Shown: positions 22,392 to 35,952, counted from the stretch's first letter. The stretch: 64,000 bases of DNA from Apium graveolens (GCF_009905375.1 NW_027417508.1:62001-126000), one strand, 5' to 3'. A program made the numbers and translations. Notes: generated from the sequence alone by a model not told the origin.

Positions 22392-25300
22392 TGTAATATC
22401 CCATATTTTCAAATATTATTATTATTATTATTATTTGGAATTGTTTATGTGATTTTATGTGAATTTTAGTAAATTATATGATAATTGGAATTGATGTTGG
22501 GATGTTTATATATGATATTATTTGAATATTTTAATTTTTTAAATGTGTAGATTAAAATATAGATAATTATGGTATTTTTCTGGTAATTTTTGGAGTGTTA
22601 TATGATTTTATAATGATTTATGAATTATTAATTATTTTCTGAATAATTACAAAATTATTTTATAAAGCCGGGAATCGTCCAACTTCAATCGTTTTTGCGT
22701 TTTTATAACCCGAAACTCTTCTGAAAACTCCTTCCTAACCTAATCTGGTAATTCCGGACATTTTCCGTGTTTTAACATTTTCGATCCAAATTACGGTTTG
22801 ACCCGTGCACGGCCCGACGCAAGATTTTCGGTACGATAACCATTTCGATAAATCAACAAAACTCGTAATCTGGTATTAAATTGTATCGTTTTTATAGTTA
22901 CTTAGCAGCTAAGTAATCTATTTTCGGATCCGATATGATCCAATGAGATACTCGTTACGTGTTTAAAATGTGTTTTTATGAATCGATCCGTAAATTGGAC
23001 GTGTGTTTATTTGTGTTACTCGTTTTATCTCATTTTATGTGCGTTTGAATGCGTTTTATTTGTTTTCGGGATTTTATATTAATATAGGAAGCAAATCTGT
23101 TTTTCAAAAATAAACGGACCGGGACATCACCGGAACGTTAAAGTCCACAAAATTCGTGTTTTTTTTTATAAAATCATTCGTATTTCATATACCCAGTATT
23201 TCTGCATTTTTGAATTATTCGCAAATTTTGGGGAATTTTGAGACGAATTTTATATTTTACTATTTTTTTAAATTATTCCCCGTAATTACAATTTTGGGGT
23301 TTAATTATTTTAATTATGGGAGTAAAAACACCCTTATTTGATTTTGGGGTGTCTATTTTTGTAATAATATAAATAGCTGTAGAATATATTTATTATATTT
23401 AATTTTATAAAAAAAAATCAGAAATCCAATATTCAAGAACATAGGTTTGGGGGTGAAAATTTCTGCAGAAACTTTGGTTGATGATTTCGAACGATTCAGG
23501 GAACCAAATCATACGTTCTAGTAATCAAAACGATCCTTGTTTCAAGCTCTTTCTTTTGATATCATTTTCAGAATCTGAGGTGATGATTTCACAAAATCGA
23601 ATTTTGTGTTCTTGAAGCTCGAAATCGATTTTTGATTTCCTTTGAGTTTTGATTGTTTCTGAGATTATAATAAGCTTTAGAATGGATTATTGAGTAGATT
23701 TGTATCTTTGTTTGAATTATTTGAGTTCGGGATTACTAGGTTCGAGTTCTTGTTTTTGATAGTTTTTATATTTGATTTTCTGAGATATTGATAAATTGAT
23801 GGTTGATATGGAGATATGGGAATGATTCTCTGTAGTATAAGCTTCGATTTGCCATAAGAATCATCGAATTTGATTCAGTTTTGTGTAGGATCGAGTTTTC
23901 CGATTGAGTTCATCGGAAAATCGTTGGTTCCGATCGTTTCCCGTGATGTGTTGGTGATATCTGATTGCTTGGATTGTTATTGCCTTGCTATGTTGAATTG
24001 CATCGTTCTGGTAGCGAAATCGAAACAAAAGGGCATGATTCTGGGGCTAAACGGACCTCGCCGGATATTTCCGAGGTCACCGGAATTGTCACCGGTTTAT
24101 GGGTTTTCCAGAAATCCGGCGACTGTTCCTGGCAACCCGGATCAGTCCTGATGACCCGCTTCTGTAACCCGGTTTCGACCCGGTTTCAATCCTTTTTTTT
24201 TCTCAAAACTCAATTACAAAATCTGTTTCTGTCATTTCTGTTTTAAAAAAATAATTCAAAATTCATTTTGTTTTTCCAAAAATCATTTATTTTAATTCCA
24301 AAAATCATTTATTTATTATTTTAAATTCAGAAAATTATTTTCATAATTGTTTTAAATTCCAAAATTATTATTTCTTTTATTTTCAAAATTCCATATTTTT
24401 TTAATTATTTATAATTTGTTTTAATTAATTATTTATAGATTTAATTAATTGGTAAATTCATTTAATCAATTAATTTTATTTATAAATAGTTAAATAAAAT
24501 ATAATTATTTATAATTAATTCAAATAATTCCTAAAAATTGTTTTTAAGCTTTTAAAAATTATATTTTGGTATTTAAAAATCAATTAATATTATTATTAAT
24601 TGATTTATTCCTAATTATTCATATTTTATTCGTAGAAAATAAACCGTTCGTCCATTTAATACGAAACGAACGCGTATAGACTCAGAAAAATATTACGCTT
24701 TCAATAAAATACTTTCGAGACCCAAAATTTTTTGTTTCAAAAGGTCGCTTATTTTGTAAATCAATTTTGAGTCACGTAGTAACTGAAAAATCATATTTTG
24801 ACCCGTTTTAAATTCTTAAAGTACTGAGTAAAGTCTTTTAGTGAATCGAGTCATGTGTAGTATGAATTATTTGATACGTGGCTTATGTGTTTATATGTTA
24901 TGTGAATTGCGTGCGTACATGAGTCAAGAGTCTTGTGTTTGACTGTTTCCTTTATATGTGGGCTATCGTATAGGATTTTAACGCGCAGTTCATCGAGTAA
25001 TTATCGTTTAGACGATTAAAATTATATCTTTTAATTATAGATGAGGATCGCTCGAGTTAATCGGGACCAGACATTGAAAAGAGTAAGATGGAATGCTATT
25101 GGGTATCTGGTTTCTAACAATCGCAGGAGTAGCATATCAGTAAAGTGTTGAAAAGTAAGACGGAGGTGTTTTGAGACAGAATGTCAGAATCGATGTGTCA
25201 TTACGAGTGTGAGTAACTACTAAACCTCAAAGGTAAGTATCCCTATCATCACTTATTGTTCAAGTGATATTTATTTTGAATCCTATTTTGCAAGTATTGC

Positions 25301-26801
25301 TTTCCCTATTCTCAATTCGGAATAGATAAATGTTTTACATATCGCTGAAGTAAATGATTCTGTTTATGCAAGTATTCTTCTGCTGCTATTCTATGTTCAG
25401 AATAGCTAAGTGATTTTACTTATCAAATTACTGGATTTATAAATATTTTGGATTTTGAGAAAGATGAATTGGGTGCGAGTATTCCTACCCAAGTAAATGG
25501 GGGAATAAAATTATTTTGGGTGTCAATTATTATGACCCCTTCTCAATAAAATGTTTTAAGATTGGATCATAATTGCATAAGTGACCGGGACGGACGGTCC
25601 AGCGGAGGGCTATTTCTAAGTGTCATATGGAATATTATGACATAATTTTTGCCACATGCAAGTATATTGCCTTTTGTTTGAGTACTCGTGTTTTTGGGGT
25701 CATGTTTCTACGAATCATGACTCAGTGCTATCACACGGGCTGATCAGCATGTGATAGTACGTCCGTCGGAGAATGATCCCAATCTAAATTATCATATCAT
25801 TTTTGATATTCATAGAATAAATGATTTATCAACTGTTTCTGTTTTGGATTAACGCTGAAATACAGTTTTGATTCAGATTCTGATTTATGCTGATACTTAC
25901 GTTGTTGTTAAATATCAAAGGTGATATTAGTATAGATGATTGATGTTGACTTCAGTATGGGATGTTGTGAGCATCAAAGTTCGTATTGATATCTAATTTG
26001 ATATGATAGCAAAATAAGTATTAATTTCAAGAGTTGTGTTTTGAGTAAAGTTTATGATTCAATCCATAATCATTGTTTCATGTTATTGTAGTTTACGATA
26101 TTTCCGTAAACACTATTTTACGAGTTTTATTCTCGTCAAGATTCAAAGTATTGCTGAAGCATTTCACTCAAAAATATCAAAATGGTTTTGAATACAATTA
26201 AGGAATCAATTTTGGGGTTCCTCAACTAAAATTTTATGATTCAGCAATTATGATTTTAAATGTCTTGCTCTAATACAGATGTCGGTTTTATATCAAAACG
26301 ACCCTATATTCGCTATAATGATCTTGATGAGCATTTCTTTCGCTCATACTTGCCTGTTTTTAAATTTAACCTCCAGTGAGGATTAGGTTGCACTGTTTAA
26401 CTGTGTAATTTGAGGTAGCAAAGAAAAAGCTTTTGGAAGGTGGTTGGTCCAGGGTTTGCGAGCTAGTGTAAGTTCTATTGTGTAAAGCTGTTTATATTAT
26501 ATTGTATTATATTTGTGTTATTTTATTGGGCCTAGTATTTTTCATTTCGAAGTTATACTAGTGGGTTTAGTTTTGAGTTGGAATTTATTGAAAAGAGTTT
26601 TAAAGAAAATGGAAAAATTATTTATGGAATTTGGATATCTTGTTTCTAGAACTGTAACCTTAAAAGATCTTGGATTAGTTTAGGGGTCATAGATGGTAAA
26701 TATCTTCCGCTGACGTTTGCATTTTGATTAAACAGGTTAATTTGGATTGAGGTTTCATAGTGACGACCAAATCCTCTGACCCCGGATTTGAGGGCGTTAC
26801 A
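22392..26801. mobile_element. Solo LTR H (4.4 kb), gypsy-type
   Basis: It begins TGTAATATCCC and ends GATTTGAGGGCGTTACA, flanked by perfect TGCAA duplications at 22387-22391 and 26802-26806. No coding region is visible, and the start sequence does not recur near the end, so this is a single LTR, not an LTR pair. Its last 45 bp resemble the ends of the gypsy LTRs E and F. A TATAAATA-like box lies near 23368. The 4.4 kb contains no other feature I can name apart from (ATT)n near 22419-22437 and AT-rich low-complexity sequence at about 24240-24610. Confidence 0.85.
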
Positions 26802-27300
26802 TGCAAAGTGCGGAATGAAAGAATTATATAAATCAAGACACAAGTAATAAAAATACAAGTATTTAAAACTTTATGGTGGATTTGAATGTATCCACCGTAT
26901 ATATATATATCGAGAGAACTCTGTGTGGCTCAAATAAGCTCACAGCTGCTTACAAGTATGAACAACTAAAACTTGCAGAGAAATGTTAAAGGATACAGCT
27001 TACAAATGTTTCTCTGAGAATGTATTTTCTTAGTCTTGTTTGTTGTTGTTCTACTTGCTGCACTTGGTTTATATATCACCAAATTTACATAGCAAAAAGA
27101 CAAGATAATAAAACAAAACTATCAAGTCTAACTCTATGCTACTTCATTACTCTATTCCAGCATATTTGAAAACCTTCATAGCTTGCATGAAAATGGTAAT
27201 GCTTCTTTGTTCTCATTTTCCTGCTAAACAGGTTACCACATTCCTTTTGCAAACACCCAACGCATGTGACTGTATTGTCACTGTCAACAGATGTTTGAAT

Positions 27301-27390
27301 TGATCATCCGTCGGGTACATGCTTGTTATCCGTCGGGTTGCCTTGTTGATCATCCGTCGGGTAGCTTTGTTAATCATTCGTCGGGTAGTC
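27301..27390 (-). repeat. Cluster of CATCCGTCGGG motifs in the C1 LTR
   Basis: Four copies within 90 bp (GATCATCCGTCGGGTA and variants), with a second group of three at 27571-27642. The same core clusters in C2 and, as CATCCGTTGA, in C3. Confidence 0.85.
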
Positions 27391-27717
27391 ATTTATCACT
27401 TGACTCCATTTTATTTGTGCAGAATTACAAGACATCTTATATTTACATTTAATCAACCTATTCTGCACATCTACTAGCAGTCTTCATGACTCATAAGCTA
27501 CTACAGAAACTATACAAAGTTGTTTGCAGAAATGTATTACATGACTTATTGTTAGCTACTCACCTGATGGATATCAATTAGTCATCCGTCGGGACTATAT
27601 TAAATCATCCGTCTGGACTATAATTGATCATCCGTCGGGTGCTACATAATTCACTAAGTTAAATCTACTAAGGTGTTTTGTTTAGCTTATCATCAAGTAC
27701 ACCACATATTCCTAACA

Positions 27718-27732
27718 ATCTCCCCCAATTTA
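27718..27732 (-). other. Polypurine tract of C1
   Basis: AATCTCCCCCAATTT on the + strand, i.e. AAATTGGGGGAGATT on the minus strand, directly against the LTR end. The motif is nearly that of A1 and A2. Confidence 0.8.
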
Positions 27733-27927
27733 TGCCTAATGGAAGTGTAGCCATAAATTAAGAGAAACTTGATGATAACAAAACACCCAAAAAGAAAATA
27801 CAAATTGTAAAATAGTAGATAAAACTAATAAGTGCTACAATATTGCTGAAAGTTGAACAATGCAAAGTACACAAAGAAATTGCTCACAATTGTTATCAAG
27901 ATGCTCCTCTAGTCTGAGCAGATAGAT

Positions 27928-28901
27928 CTATTTCCTTGATTGTCTGGATTTCTTCCCAAGCCTTTTGTTGTTTTCTTCAATTTGATTCTGAAGTTGTCTG
28001 TGGAATTCTAGTTCATCAGCTTCTGAGAGACTTAGCATATCATGCATTTCCAAAAGAGTCTCATTTCTAGAGATACTCAGTTGGTCATCCATTCTGAAGA
28101 ATCTTCTGACACCTTTGTCATCCATGAACTCCATCAGCCAATAGGGCCTTAGATGCACTCTCTTTCCTATTAAGGGAATGGGTAAAGTTTTTGGAAGTGC
28201 ATCTTTGGCTCTAATACTCCTTAGTTCCATAATCCTCTTTAGAATTGTTCTTCTTGCAGTCACATTGTATTCAAAGTTCTTCTTGAAGGATGAGTAGACT
28301 TTAATCGGAACAGATTGGCTTTCTTGGATAATCCTGTGAAGAGGCCATGTCATCTCTTTCCCTCCCTTGTATTTGAATACCAGTCTTTCAGGAAGATGTC
28401 TGTAAGCGTCAATTCCTCTTACTTCTTCCAATTCATTCAATTAGAGATTCAAGTCTGAAAATTCCTTGATATCATAAATATACATGAGATCTCTCTTGTT
28501 GACTGTGGTTTGGGATTTGGTTAGATATTTGGATTTGAGAGATACAGGCTTCACTTTCTTGCTGGCTCTAGTCTTTGTCTTCTTTGTCTTGAAGATGGGC
28601 AAATTTAGCTCAACAATTGGTAAACTATCCCAGTCTACTGGCTCATCCTTGGGAATAATTGGTTCACCATGAATATTTCTTGTTGGATCAACCACTTTGA
28701 ATTCTTCAAATACCATTGAGGGTTTTGATGTCTAAGTTGTAGTTGTAGGCTTTTTGGGAACTGATCTTCCAATTCCTCTTTATCAAAGTTCACTTTTCTC
28801 TTGGAATGAAGTTTGTATCTAAACCTTCTTTTCTGCTGTGATTCTTCTTGCATTTTCAGATCCTTAGGTTTAGTGATTATAGTTGGTTGTACAGGAGGTT
28901 C
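27928..28901 (-). pseudogene. Env-like gene of copia C1, C-terminal part
   Basis: Three minus-strand frames form one gene end: the upstream frame (28901 to about 28710), a middle frame (28716-28441) and the last frame (28440-27928). They are joined by a frameshift near 28700 and one TAA at 28441-28443, where a Tyr codon would restore the frame. The last part includes YRHLPERLVFKYKGGKEMTW and RRFFRMDDQLSIS and ends in a Lys/Arg-rich tail. It occupies the place of the A-family env-like C-terminus (just before the polypurine tract) but I see only general resemblance. Function unknown. Copia B cuts it at 28902. Confidence 0.65.
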
Positions 28902-29474
28902 TGTTAGATATATTTGAGATGTCATGTCTAATCTGATTTGTGTTTAGTTTTCAGAACTTAACGACATGACTTATCAGGACTTACTGGAAATCAGAACTTA
29001 CTGAAGTCAGAACTTAATATCAGAATTTAAGGCGTCAGAAGATATATATCAGGACTTAAGTGCAGGAAGACTTCAGAAAATGATGCGGCTGATTTACATG
29101 AGAAGATCTGGACTAAATTAAAAGAAGATATGCATGAAGAGTTAGAGGACTAAAAGACTTGCAGAAGATATCTGATTAATATATTTTAGGAGACAGAATT
29201 ATATTCCATATCAATTAGAAGATATCTTGTAACTGTGTACTATATAAACATAACTTAGGGTTTACACTATATGTGTTATCATTATCGAGAAACATTATTC
29301 ATTGTAACCTAACAGCTCTTAGTGATATTGCTCATCACTGAGAGAGAACAACGGTTCTATTGTAACAGAGTTTATTTGAATATACTTGATCTTTGTTACA
29401 TACTTGTGTTGAAATCGATTTGATTGTATAAACACTATATTCAACCCCCTTCTATAGCTTTGTGTGACCTAACA
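28902..29474 (+). repeat. 5' LTR of copia B
   Basis: 573 bp from TGTTAGATAT to GACCTAACA, with a TATATAAA box at 29241-29248. The ends match A1 and A2 LTRs. Six TCAGNACTTA-type motifs lie within its first 180 bp. Confidence 0.93.
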
Positions 29475-29476
29475 AG

Positions 29477-29488
29477 TGGTATCAGAGC
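29477..29488 (+). other. Primer binding site of B (initiator Met tRNA)
   Basis: TGGTATCAGAGC two bases after the LTR, the standard complement of the plant initiator methionine tRNA 3' end. Confidence 0.9.
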
Positions 29489-29529
29489 TTTTATGTTAAC
29501 ACACATAAGTAAAGATCCAAATAACAATC

Positions 29530-31889
29530 ATGTCTGAAGAAACACAAACTCCAACTAAGCCCACCAAAACTCAAGAAACTCAAAATAGTCAAACCCACAG
29601 TCAATATGAGACTATTAGGGTTCTCATACTAAGACCTTCTGAGTATCCCATATGGAAAGTGAAGATGGCTATGTTTCTGGAAGCTACAGATCCAGAATAT
29701 CTTGACAGAATTAATGAAGGACCATATAAGCCTACCAAGCTCTCTGTTGCAATTGCTGATCAAGCAGCAAAGACCATACCAAAGGAGAGAAGTGAATACG
29801 CACCTGAAGATATCTCATCTATTGCCAAGGATGCAGGGGTAAGGCATTTGCTGCATAGTGCAATTGATAATGTCATGTCAAATAGGGTAATTGGATGCAA
29901 GACTACAAAGGAGATATGGGATGTTTTGGAGACAAGATACCAGGGAACTGATGCAATCAAAAAGAGCATGAGGACTATACTCACTCAAGAGTATGAGCAC
30001 TTTAACTCAAAAGCTGATGAGTCATTAACTGATTTATATGACAGGTTTGTCAAACTCTTGAATGATCTGTCACTAGTGGACAAGGAATATGATCTTGAAG
30101 ATTCAAATATAAAATTCCTTTTAGCTCTTCCCGAAAATTGGGATTTGCAGTCTACTACTATAAGTGACAACTATGACCTTACTGAAACTACTCTTGATGA
30201 AATTTATGGTATGATTAAGATTTATGAACTTGAGATGGATCAAAGGAGTAAGAGGCATGGAAGAAAGTCAAGGACAGTTGCTCTTAAAGCTCAGGAGGAA
30301 TCTTCTAAAGTTATTGTCTCAAATAAGGGCAAAGGAAAGGCTCTCATCATAAAGTCTGATTCAGAGTCATCATATTTTGATGATGATGATTCAGAAACTG
30401 AAAGTTTATCTGAAGTTGATGTTGATGCAGAGATGATGCAACTGTGTGCTCTTATGGTGAAGGGTATCACAAAGATAGCCTACAAGAAATTCAGAAAGGA
30501 CAAGAAGTTTTACAGGAAAGGTGGAAGTTCTGATAAGAAAGGGTTCAAAAAGTCTGAAGGAAAAGGAGGAAAGTCTGACAGAGGAGACAACTCAAATGTC
30601 AAATGCTACAATTGTGGTAAAAGAGGCCACATATCTCCTGACTGCAAGAAAGGAAAAAGTGATAAAGGCAAGGCACTTGTCACAAAGAAGAAAAGTTGGA
30701 CATACACTTCAGATTCTGAAGATGAGGTGAACTATGCCTTGATGGAAAATGCTGATAGCAGTACTAACACTGATGAATTGATGGTATCTCAAACAACCTT
30801 TGCTTTTCATACTGATGATATTACTGAGTTGAGATTATACCTTAAAACCATGTTCATTAGTTTTAGAGATCAGACTTTAACATGTGAAAGATTAACATCT
30901 GAAAATCTTGATCTTAAAAACAGAAATGACTATTTAGAAAAAGAGTTAGTTTTCTTCATCAAACTAAGAAAGAAAGAGAAGAGGCTTTGTATGTTAGAGA
31001 TGAAGTGCTAAAATTGAATGAATCTCTAAAAATTGATTTAGAAAAGGAAAGAGAGATCATCAGAACCTGGACTAACTCTGGCAGAACAACTCAGAATTTA
31101 CTAAGTAGTGGAAACTGGAAAGAGGGCTTAGGTTATGGAGATGATAAAAGTGAGAAAGGAACTGTGCAAATTGAGACAATTGTTGTTAAACAGACTGCTA
31201 AGCCAAAGGTAAATCCTGTTAAATTTGTAGCAAAAACTATTATGTCTGATTCTGAAAAGATGAAAGATTCTAAGACAGAAGTAAAAGAAAATCCAACTTC
31301 TGACAAATTAAAACAGGATAAACCAGCTGAAGTAAACATAGGCTTAATGACTAAGAAGCAGCTTAAGCATAAGCTGAAAGAGATTAGAAATGTGAACAAG
31401 GTAAATGAAGCTAGGAAAAATAGGAATGGAAAAGAATGTGTGAATAAAAGCAATAATTATATGCGTATTCCTAATGCTCCTAGAAAGAAATGTTACAATT
31501 GTGGAAACTCTAACCATTTGCTTCTTTTTGCAGGAAAAATAAAGATATAAACTCTTTACCTCCTAAAATAGGAGTTAAGAGTCAGTCTGTTAGATTTAAA
31601 CCATAAAATCCTTATTTTTATTGTGGTAGTTTATGGCATTCCATTTATACTTGTAAGGAATATCATAGTTTGTACTATGATTATTATCAAATAAAACCTT
31701 CTTTGAAGAAAATTTAGTGTAATTCCTTCTAGTGTAAGTTCTGATGCAAATTCTGATATAAAGTCTGATAAACAGCAAGTTAGCATAAACTCTGAAACTA
31801 AATCCGCTGTAAATGCTAACAAACTTAAAAAGACCAAAGGATCCAAGCAAGTCTGGGTCCTTAAAACTAACCAATAGTGGTCTTTGTGA
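29530..31889 (+). pseudogene. gag: Copia gag of B, broken
   Basis: It starts at ATG 29530 (MSEETQTPTKPTKTQ). The frame runs to about 30950, shifts, continues at 30987-31520, shifts again, then has a TAA near 31603 and further damage. It shows the gag core (RPSEYPIWKVKMAMFLEATD), a first CCHC knuckle CYNCGKRGHISPDC, an acidic Ser/Asp-rich region, a coiled-coil-like stretch and a second knuckle spoiled by the frameshift. The A2 gag at 43329 aligns along its length. The in-frame TAG at the gag-pol border (31875-31877) is shared with A2. Confidence 0.85.
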
Positions 31890-31895
31890 TTGCAG

Positions 31896-33798
31896 GGCAA
31901 CAGGAAAAACATCCTAGTTCTTGACCGTGGATGTTCAGGACATATGACTGGAAATAAAGCCCTGCTATCAGACTTTGCAGAGAAAGCTAACCCAGGAGTT
32001 TTTATGGAGATGGCAACATGGAAAAAACTATGGGATATGGCAATATCAATCTTGGGAGTGTCATCATTGAATCAGTAGCTCTTGTCTCAGGACTCAAACA
32101 CAATCTGCTAAGTGTGAGTCAAATCTGTGACAGAGGTTATCATGTGGATTTCTTTGAAGAACACTGTGAAGCTGTAAGAAATTCTACAGGTAAAATGGTT
32201 TTGAAAGGTTACAGGCATGGTAAAATTTATGAAGCCAGACTTTCAACAAGTTCTGATGGTTCTGCAATCTGTCTGTTGAGTAGAGCATCAATTGGAGAAA
32301 GTTGGAATTGGCACAAGAGACTCTCTCATTTAAATTTTAACAACATAAATGAGCTAGTAAAGAAAGATCTTGTGAGAGGACTACCAAAATCGGTATTTGC
32401 TCCTAATGGCCTTTGTGATTCATGTCAAAAGGCAAAACAAAGAAAATCTTCATTCAAGAGCAAAACTGAATCCTCAATTCTTGAGCCTTATCACCTACTG
32501 CATGTTGATCTATTTGGTCCATTCAATGTCATGTCCATTGCAAAGAAGAAATATTCTATGGTTATAGTGGATGAGTTCACAAGATACACTTGGGTGTATT
32601 TCTTGCACAAGAAGAATGGAACTACATCTACTCTAACCGATCATGTCAGACAGCTGGACAAATTGGTCAAAGATTTTATTAAAATCATAAGAAGTGATAA
32701 TGACACTGAGTTCAAGAATTCAATTATGGAAGAGTTCTGTAAAGAGCATGGAATTAAGCAGGAATTTTCTGCACCTGGAACTCCACAGCAAAATGGAGTT
32801 GTAGAAAGTAAGAATAAGACTCTCATTGAAGCTGCACGAACTATGCTTGATGAAGCAAAGCTGCCAACCTACTTTTGGGCTGAAGCTGTGTAGACTGCTT
32901 GTTTTATACAGAATTCTACACTCATAAACAAGCATGGAAAACACCATATGAGATGGTGAAGAAAAAGAAGCCAAATCTGAAATACTTTCATGTATTTGGA
33001 TGTAAGTGTTTCGTTCTTAAGATTCATCCAAAACACTTGTCAAAATTTGATCTAAAAGCTGATGAAGGAATTTTTGTTGGATATCCACTTTCCACAAAAT
33101 CCTTCAGACTCTACAATTTAAGAACAAGGGTTGTCATGAAATCTATCAATGTATCGTTTGATGATAAGAAGATTACTGGACTTGAAGATTTCAATGATCA
33201 TGATCAGCTGAGATTTGAAAATGAAGATTTAAATTCTGATTCTGTAAATTCTGATGGCTTAAATCCTGATCCTGTAAGTTCTAACGGGTTAAATTCTGAT
33301 GTCATTGAAACTGTGATAACTACTCCAAGGGAAAATGCACCTGTTCAGGGGGAGCAAGCTGAAGATCCTACCACAACTCAAGACTCTCAAGAAGCATCAG
33401 AACCTATCACTGGCTCTTCAAGTTCTGATTCATCAAATTCTGATGAGCCAAATTCTGATAATTCTGGAAACTCTGATTCTTAAAATCCTGAAAGATCCAA
33501 CTCAAATTCTGAAGTCTCAGAGAGCATAACTACAGGAGGAGCATCAGAAAATGCTGATGGAGACAACATGGATCATGGGTGAGGATCCAGTTCTAGAGAA
33601 TAACTTCCATCTGCAAGGAAGTGGACTAAAATACATACACCTGACTTAATAATTGGAGATCCTGAAGCAGGTGTCAGAATTAGAACTGCAACATCAAATG
33701 AATGTCTTTATCATTCCTTTCTATCTCAGACTGAACCAAAGAAAGTGGAAGAAGCTCTTCAAGATGCTGATTGGGTGCAAGCAATGCAGGAAGAGTTA
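31896..33798 (+). pseudogene. pol: Copia pol of B, first part: protease, integrase
   Basis: The protease active site reads VLDRGCSGHMTG, with the catalytic Asp-Ser-Gly changed to Asp-Arg-Gly; A2 has VLDSGCSGHMTG. A frameshift near 32000 moves the reading to the frame open at 32018-32893. That frame has the GAG-pre-integrase zinc region (WHKRLSHLNF, CDSCQKAKQ) and the integrase core with HVDLFGPF, SDNDTEF and the region before ESKNKT. In A2 these read SDNGTEF and ERKNRT, so two conserved positions differ. A TAG at 32890-32892, another frameshift and a TAA at 33481-33483 follow. F interrupts the coding region after 33798. Confidence 0.88.
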
Positions 33799-35952
33799 AT
33801 GAATGTAATAACCCCAAATTTTTGAACTTTTAGTAACCCTTATGAATAGTGTTTTGCTGATTATGCTGAATAAGAAAACTTTCCATGCCACACTATGTAT
33901 AGGTTCTTCTATTGTTATTCTGAGATCTTATTAGTACTTTATATGGGATATAAGTGTATGTAAAGATTGTCAGAATCCAAATTCGAACACTTTGATTTTT
34001 CCCGAAAATCCACCAGATACCGAAAGAATTGAGTATAAGGGAACAGGATAAAAAGGATTTAAATTCAAGGATTATAAGAGAGGATCATAAAAGGAATATA
34101 ATGTATTGAGAAAGGTTAAGGGAACCCAAGTAATGAGATCCCGGGTATGATCCCTCAAACGATAAACGAGAACGAAAGTTAAGCGAACCATATAACAAAT
34201 CAGCGGTCATTAGCCAAGTAATTAGAAGCTAATCAAAGAGGTTAGTGAGGATGATGTCATCAAAGCAATAAGAAGAGGACAAGCATGGGAAGATGACATA
34301 AGATTTATGATCTAAGCATGACCAAAAAGGAAGGAAGTGTGGTTGATTATTAACCACACAATTTTACATGGTTAAAAGGGTAATTAAACAAAACAAAAAC
34401 CTAGAAACCAAGCAAAACAAATCACAAACACAAAAACACATCTTGACTTCATTTCAAGCAACAAAGCTCTCGGCTTTTCTTCTTTTTCAAAGAGGAAAAT
34501 TTCAAAATCCAAGATCCAACCATTATTAAATTACAAGGTAATTATCCAAGGTTCCTTATGATTAGTTATGGCTATCCTAGGAGTTTAAGCTCCAAATTCC
34601 TTCACAATCTCTTTCAATAAATCATTTAAGAAGAGAGTGAATATTGTTTTCAAGAAATTTAAATTTTTTGATCTTGTGTTTTTGGTTAGATTAAGCTTTG
34701 GTAAGGACTTTCAAGGGTGATTCCAAGCTCCTTAGTTACTCTCACTCACCAAGGAAGGTATAATCTCTTAACCTAGCATTGTTATTGAATATTAAGAGCT
34801 TATTATGAGTAGGATAGTTCATGAGAAGCATGGTGATTGAATATGTAGAGATTAGTTGGTTTTGTGATGTTTTTGGAGTTGTAAATCTTGGTTATTAGTT
34901 AATGAACTTAAGAATAGTTTTAGTTCATGTTTGAGAATAATATAAATTGGAGAACTTGAGGTGTTGGGGCTGTTTTAGTAATGTATGGATGGAGTTTGGT
35001 TGTATGGTTGAATTGTGATTGAATTGTGGTTGATTTGGAGTAGGATAAAATTTGGTAATCGCGTAAACATAGTCGTCGTAATGTCCGATTTACTTTATAC
35101 TGTTTTGTTCTTAACATCAGGACCCGAGAACTCACTGTTAGGTTTTAACCATTGCCATTATTAGATAGTTCATGTTACGAGCTTCGTTTTGATATGTGGT
35201 TCGTTTGAATCCGATGTACGGTTTAGGAGAAACGACCATTTTAAGAAACGGCGTTTCGCGAACGAACCATTACCCCTCGCCTTACTTTGAAACATAGGAT
35301 AAAGAGCTTCAAGGACTAATTGGAGTATGAGACTTTTATGTAAAGTGTATTAGGAAGTTGGTAAGGCACTCGCGAAAGAATCGCCTTAAAACTCTTAATG
35401 GTTAATTTATTAAAAATGGTGGAGCTGAGGGTACTCGAGCGACGTAAGTGAATCGTTAAGCGCAAAAGCAAGCGTTAGAGTCTAATTGGTTAAAGTCTAG
35501 ATTCTTAAGCGACTTTGGTTTAATTCCAACTTATATGTTGTTTATAGGTTACCAGACTCGTCCCAGGCCTTTTACCACCCCCAGTCGCTCAGACAAGTTT
35601 TCTACCCGTTATACTGTTGTTGTGATGTATATATGTATATGCATTATCTTGTGATAAGTGCATGATTGTTATTAGCAAATCTTGCGATATATTGGAGCAT
35701 GTTGATATGATATATATGCATGCTTGTTTCGTAATCTTGATATCTAATTGTTGATTCAAATGCTTATAGTTGCATAATACCTATGCTAGAGATAAGCAGT
35801 AGTTGCGTATACCCTTAGTATAGGGGACACAAAGGTGAACATTTTCTAAAACCGGGAGTCGATGTTCCCGAGTATATTATATATATATATATTGATATAT
35901 TTTTTTAGAACTATTAATCGAATAAGTTTTATTCGATAACTTTATTTTATTT

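Larger units (their letters stand above)
22272..27717 (-). repeat. LTR of copia C1, split by element H
   Basis: On the + strand it starts TGTTATTACCTAACAATAC and ends ACACATATTCCTAACA, so it is read from the minus strand as TGTTAGGAATATGTG. Without H and its duplication the LTR is about 1,031 bp, close to C3 (1,070 bp). It shares the GAAAGGGGGGTTGAATG block with C2 and C3 and contains seven copies of a CATCCGTCGGG motif. Confidence 0.85.
22272..28901 (-). mobile_element. Copia element C1, minus strand: 3' LTR and end of env-like gene
   Basis: A third Sirevirus-type family. On the + strand its 3' LTR comes first (22272-27717, split by H), then the polypurine tract (27718-27732) and the antisense end of an env-like gene up to 28901, where copia B is inserted. 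It is itself inserted in the pol of G; the five bases before it are AAGTC. The rest of C1 is expected to the right of the window. Confidence 0.8.

Noticed and set aside
23870..24246. Two overlapping 93-codon frames in solo LTR H as a host gene fragment
   Set aside because: GC-richer stretch with CCGG repeats, but no domain, and it lies within a clean TSD-flanked LTR.
27301..27645. CRISPR-like array from the spaced CATCCGTCGGG motifs
   Set aside because: Motifs are about 13 bp with irregular spacing, inside an LTR of a plant genome; no CRISPR repeats or cas genes.
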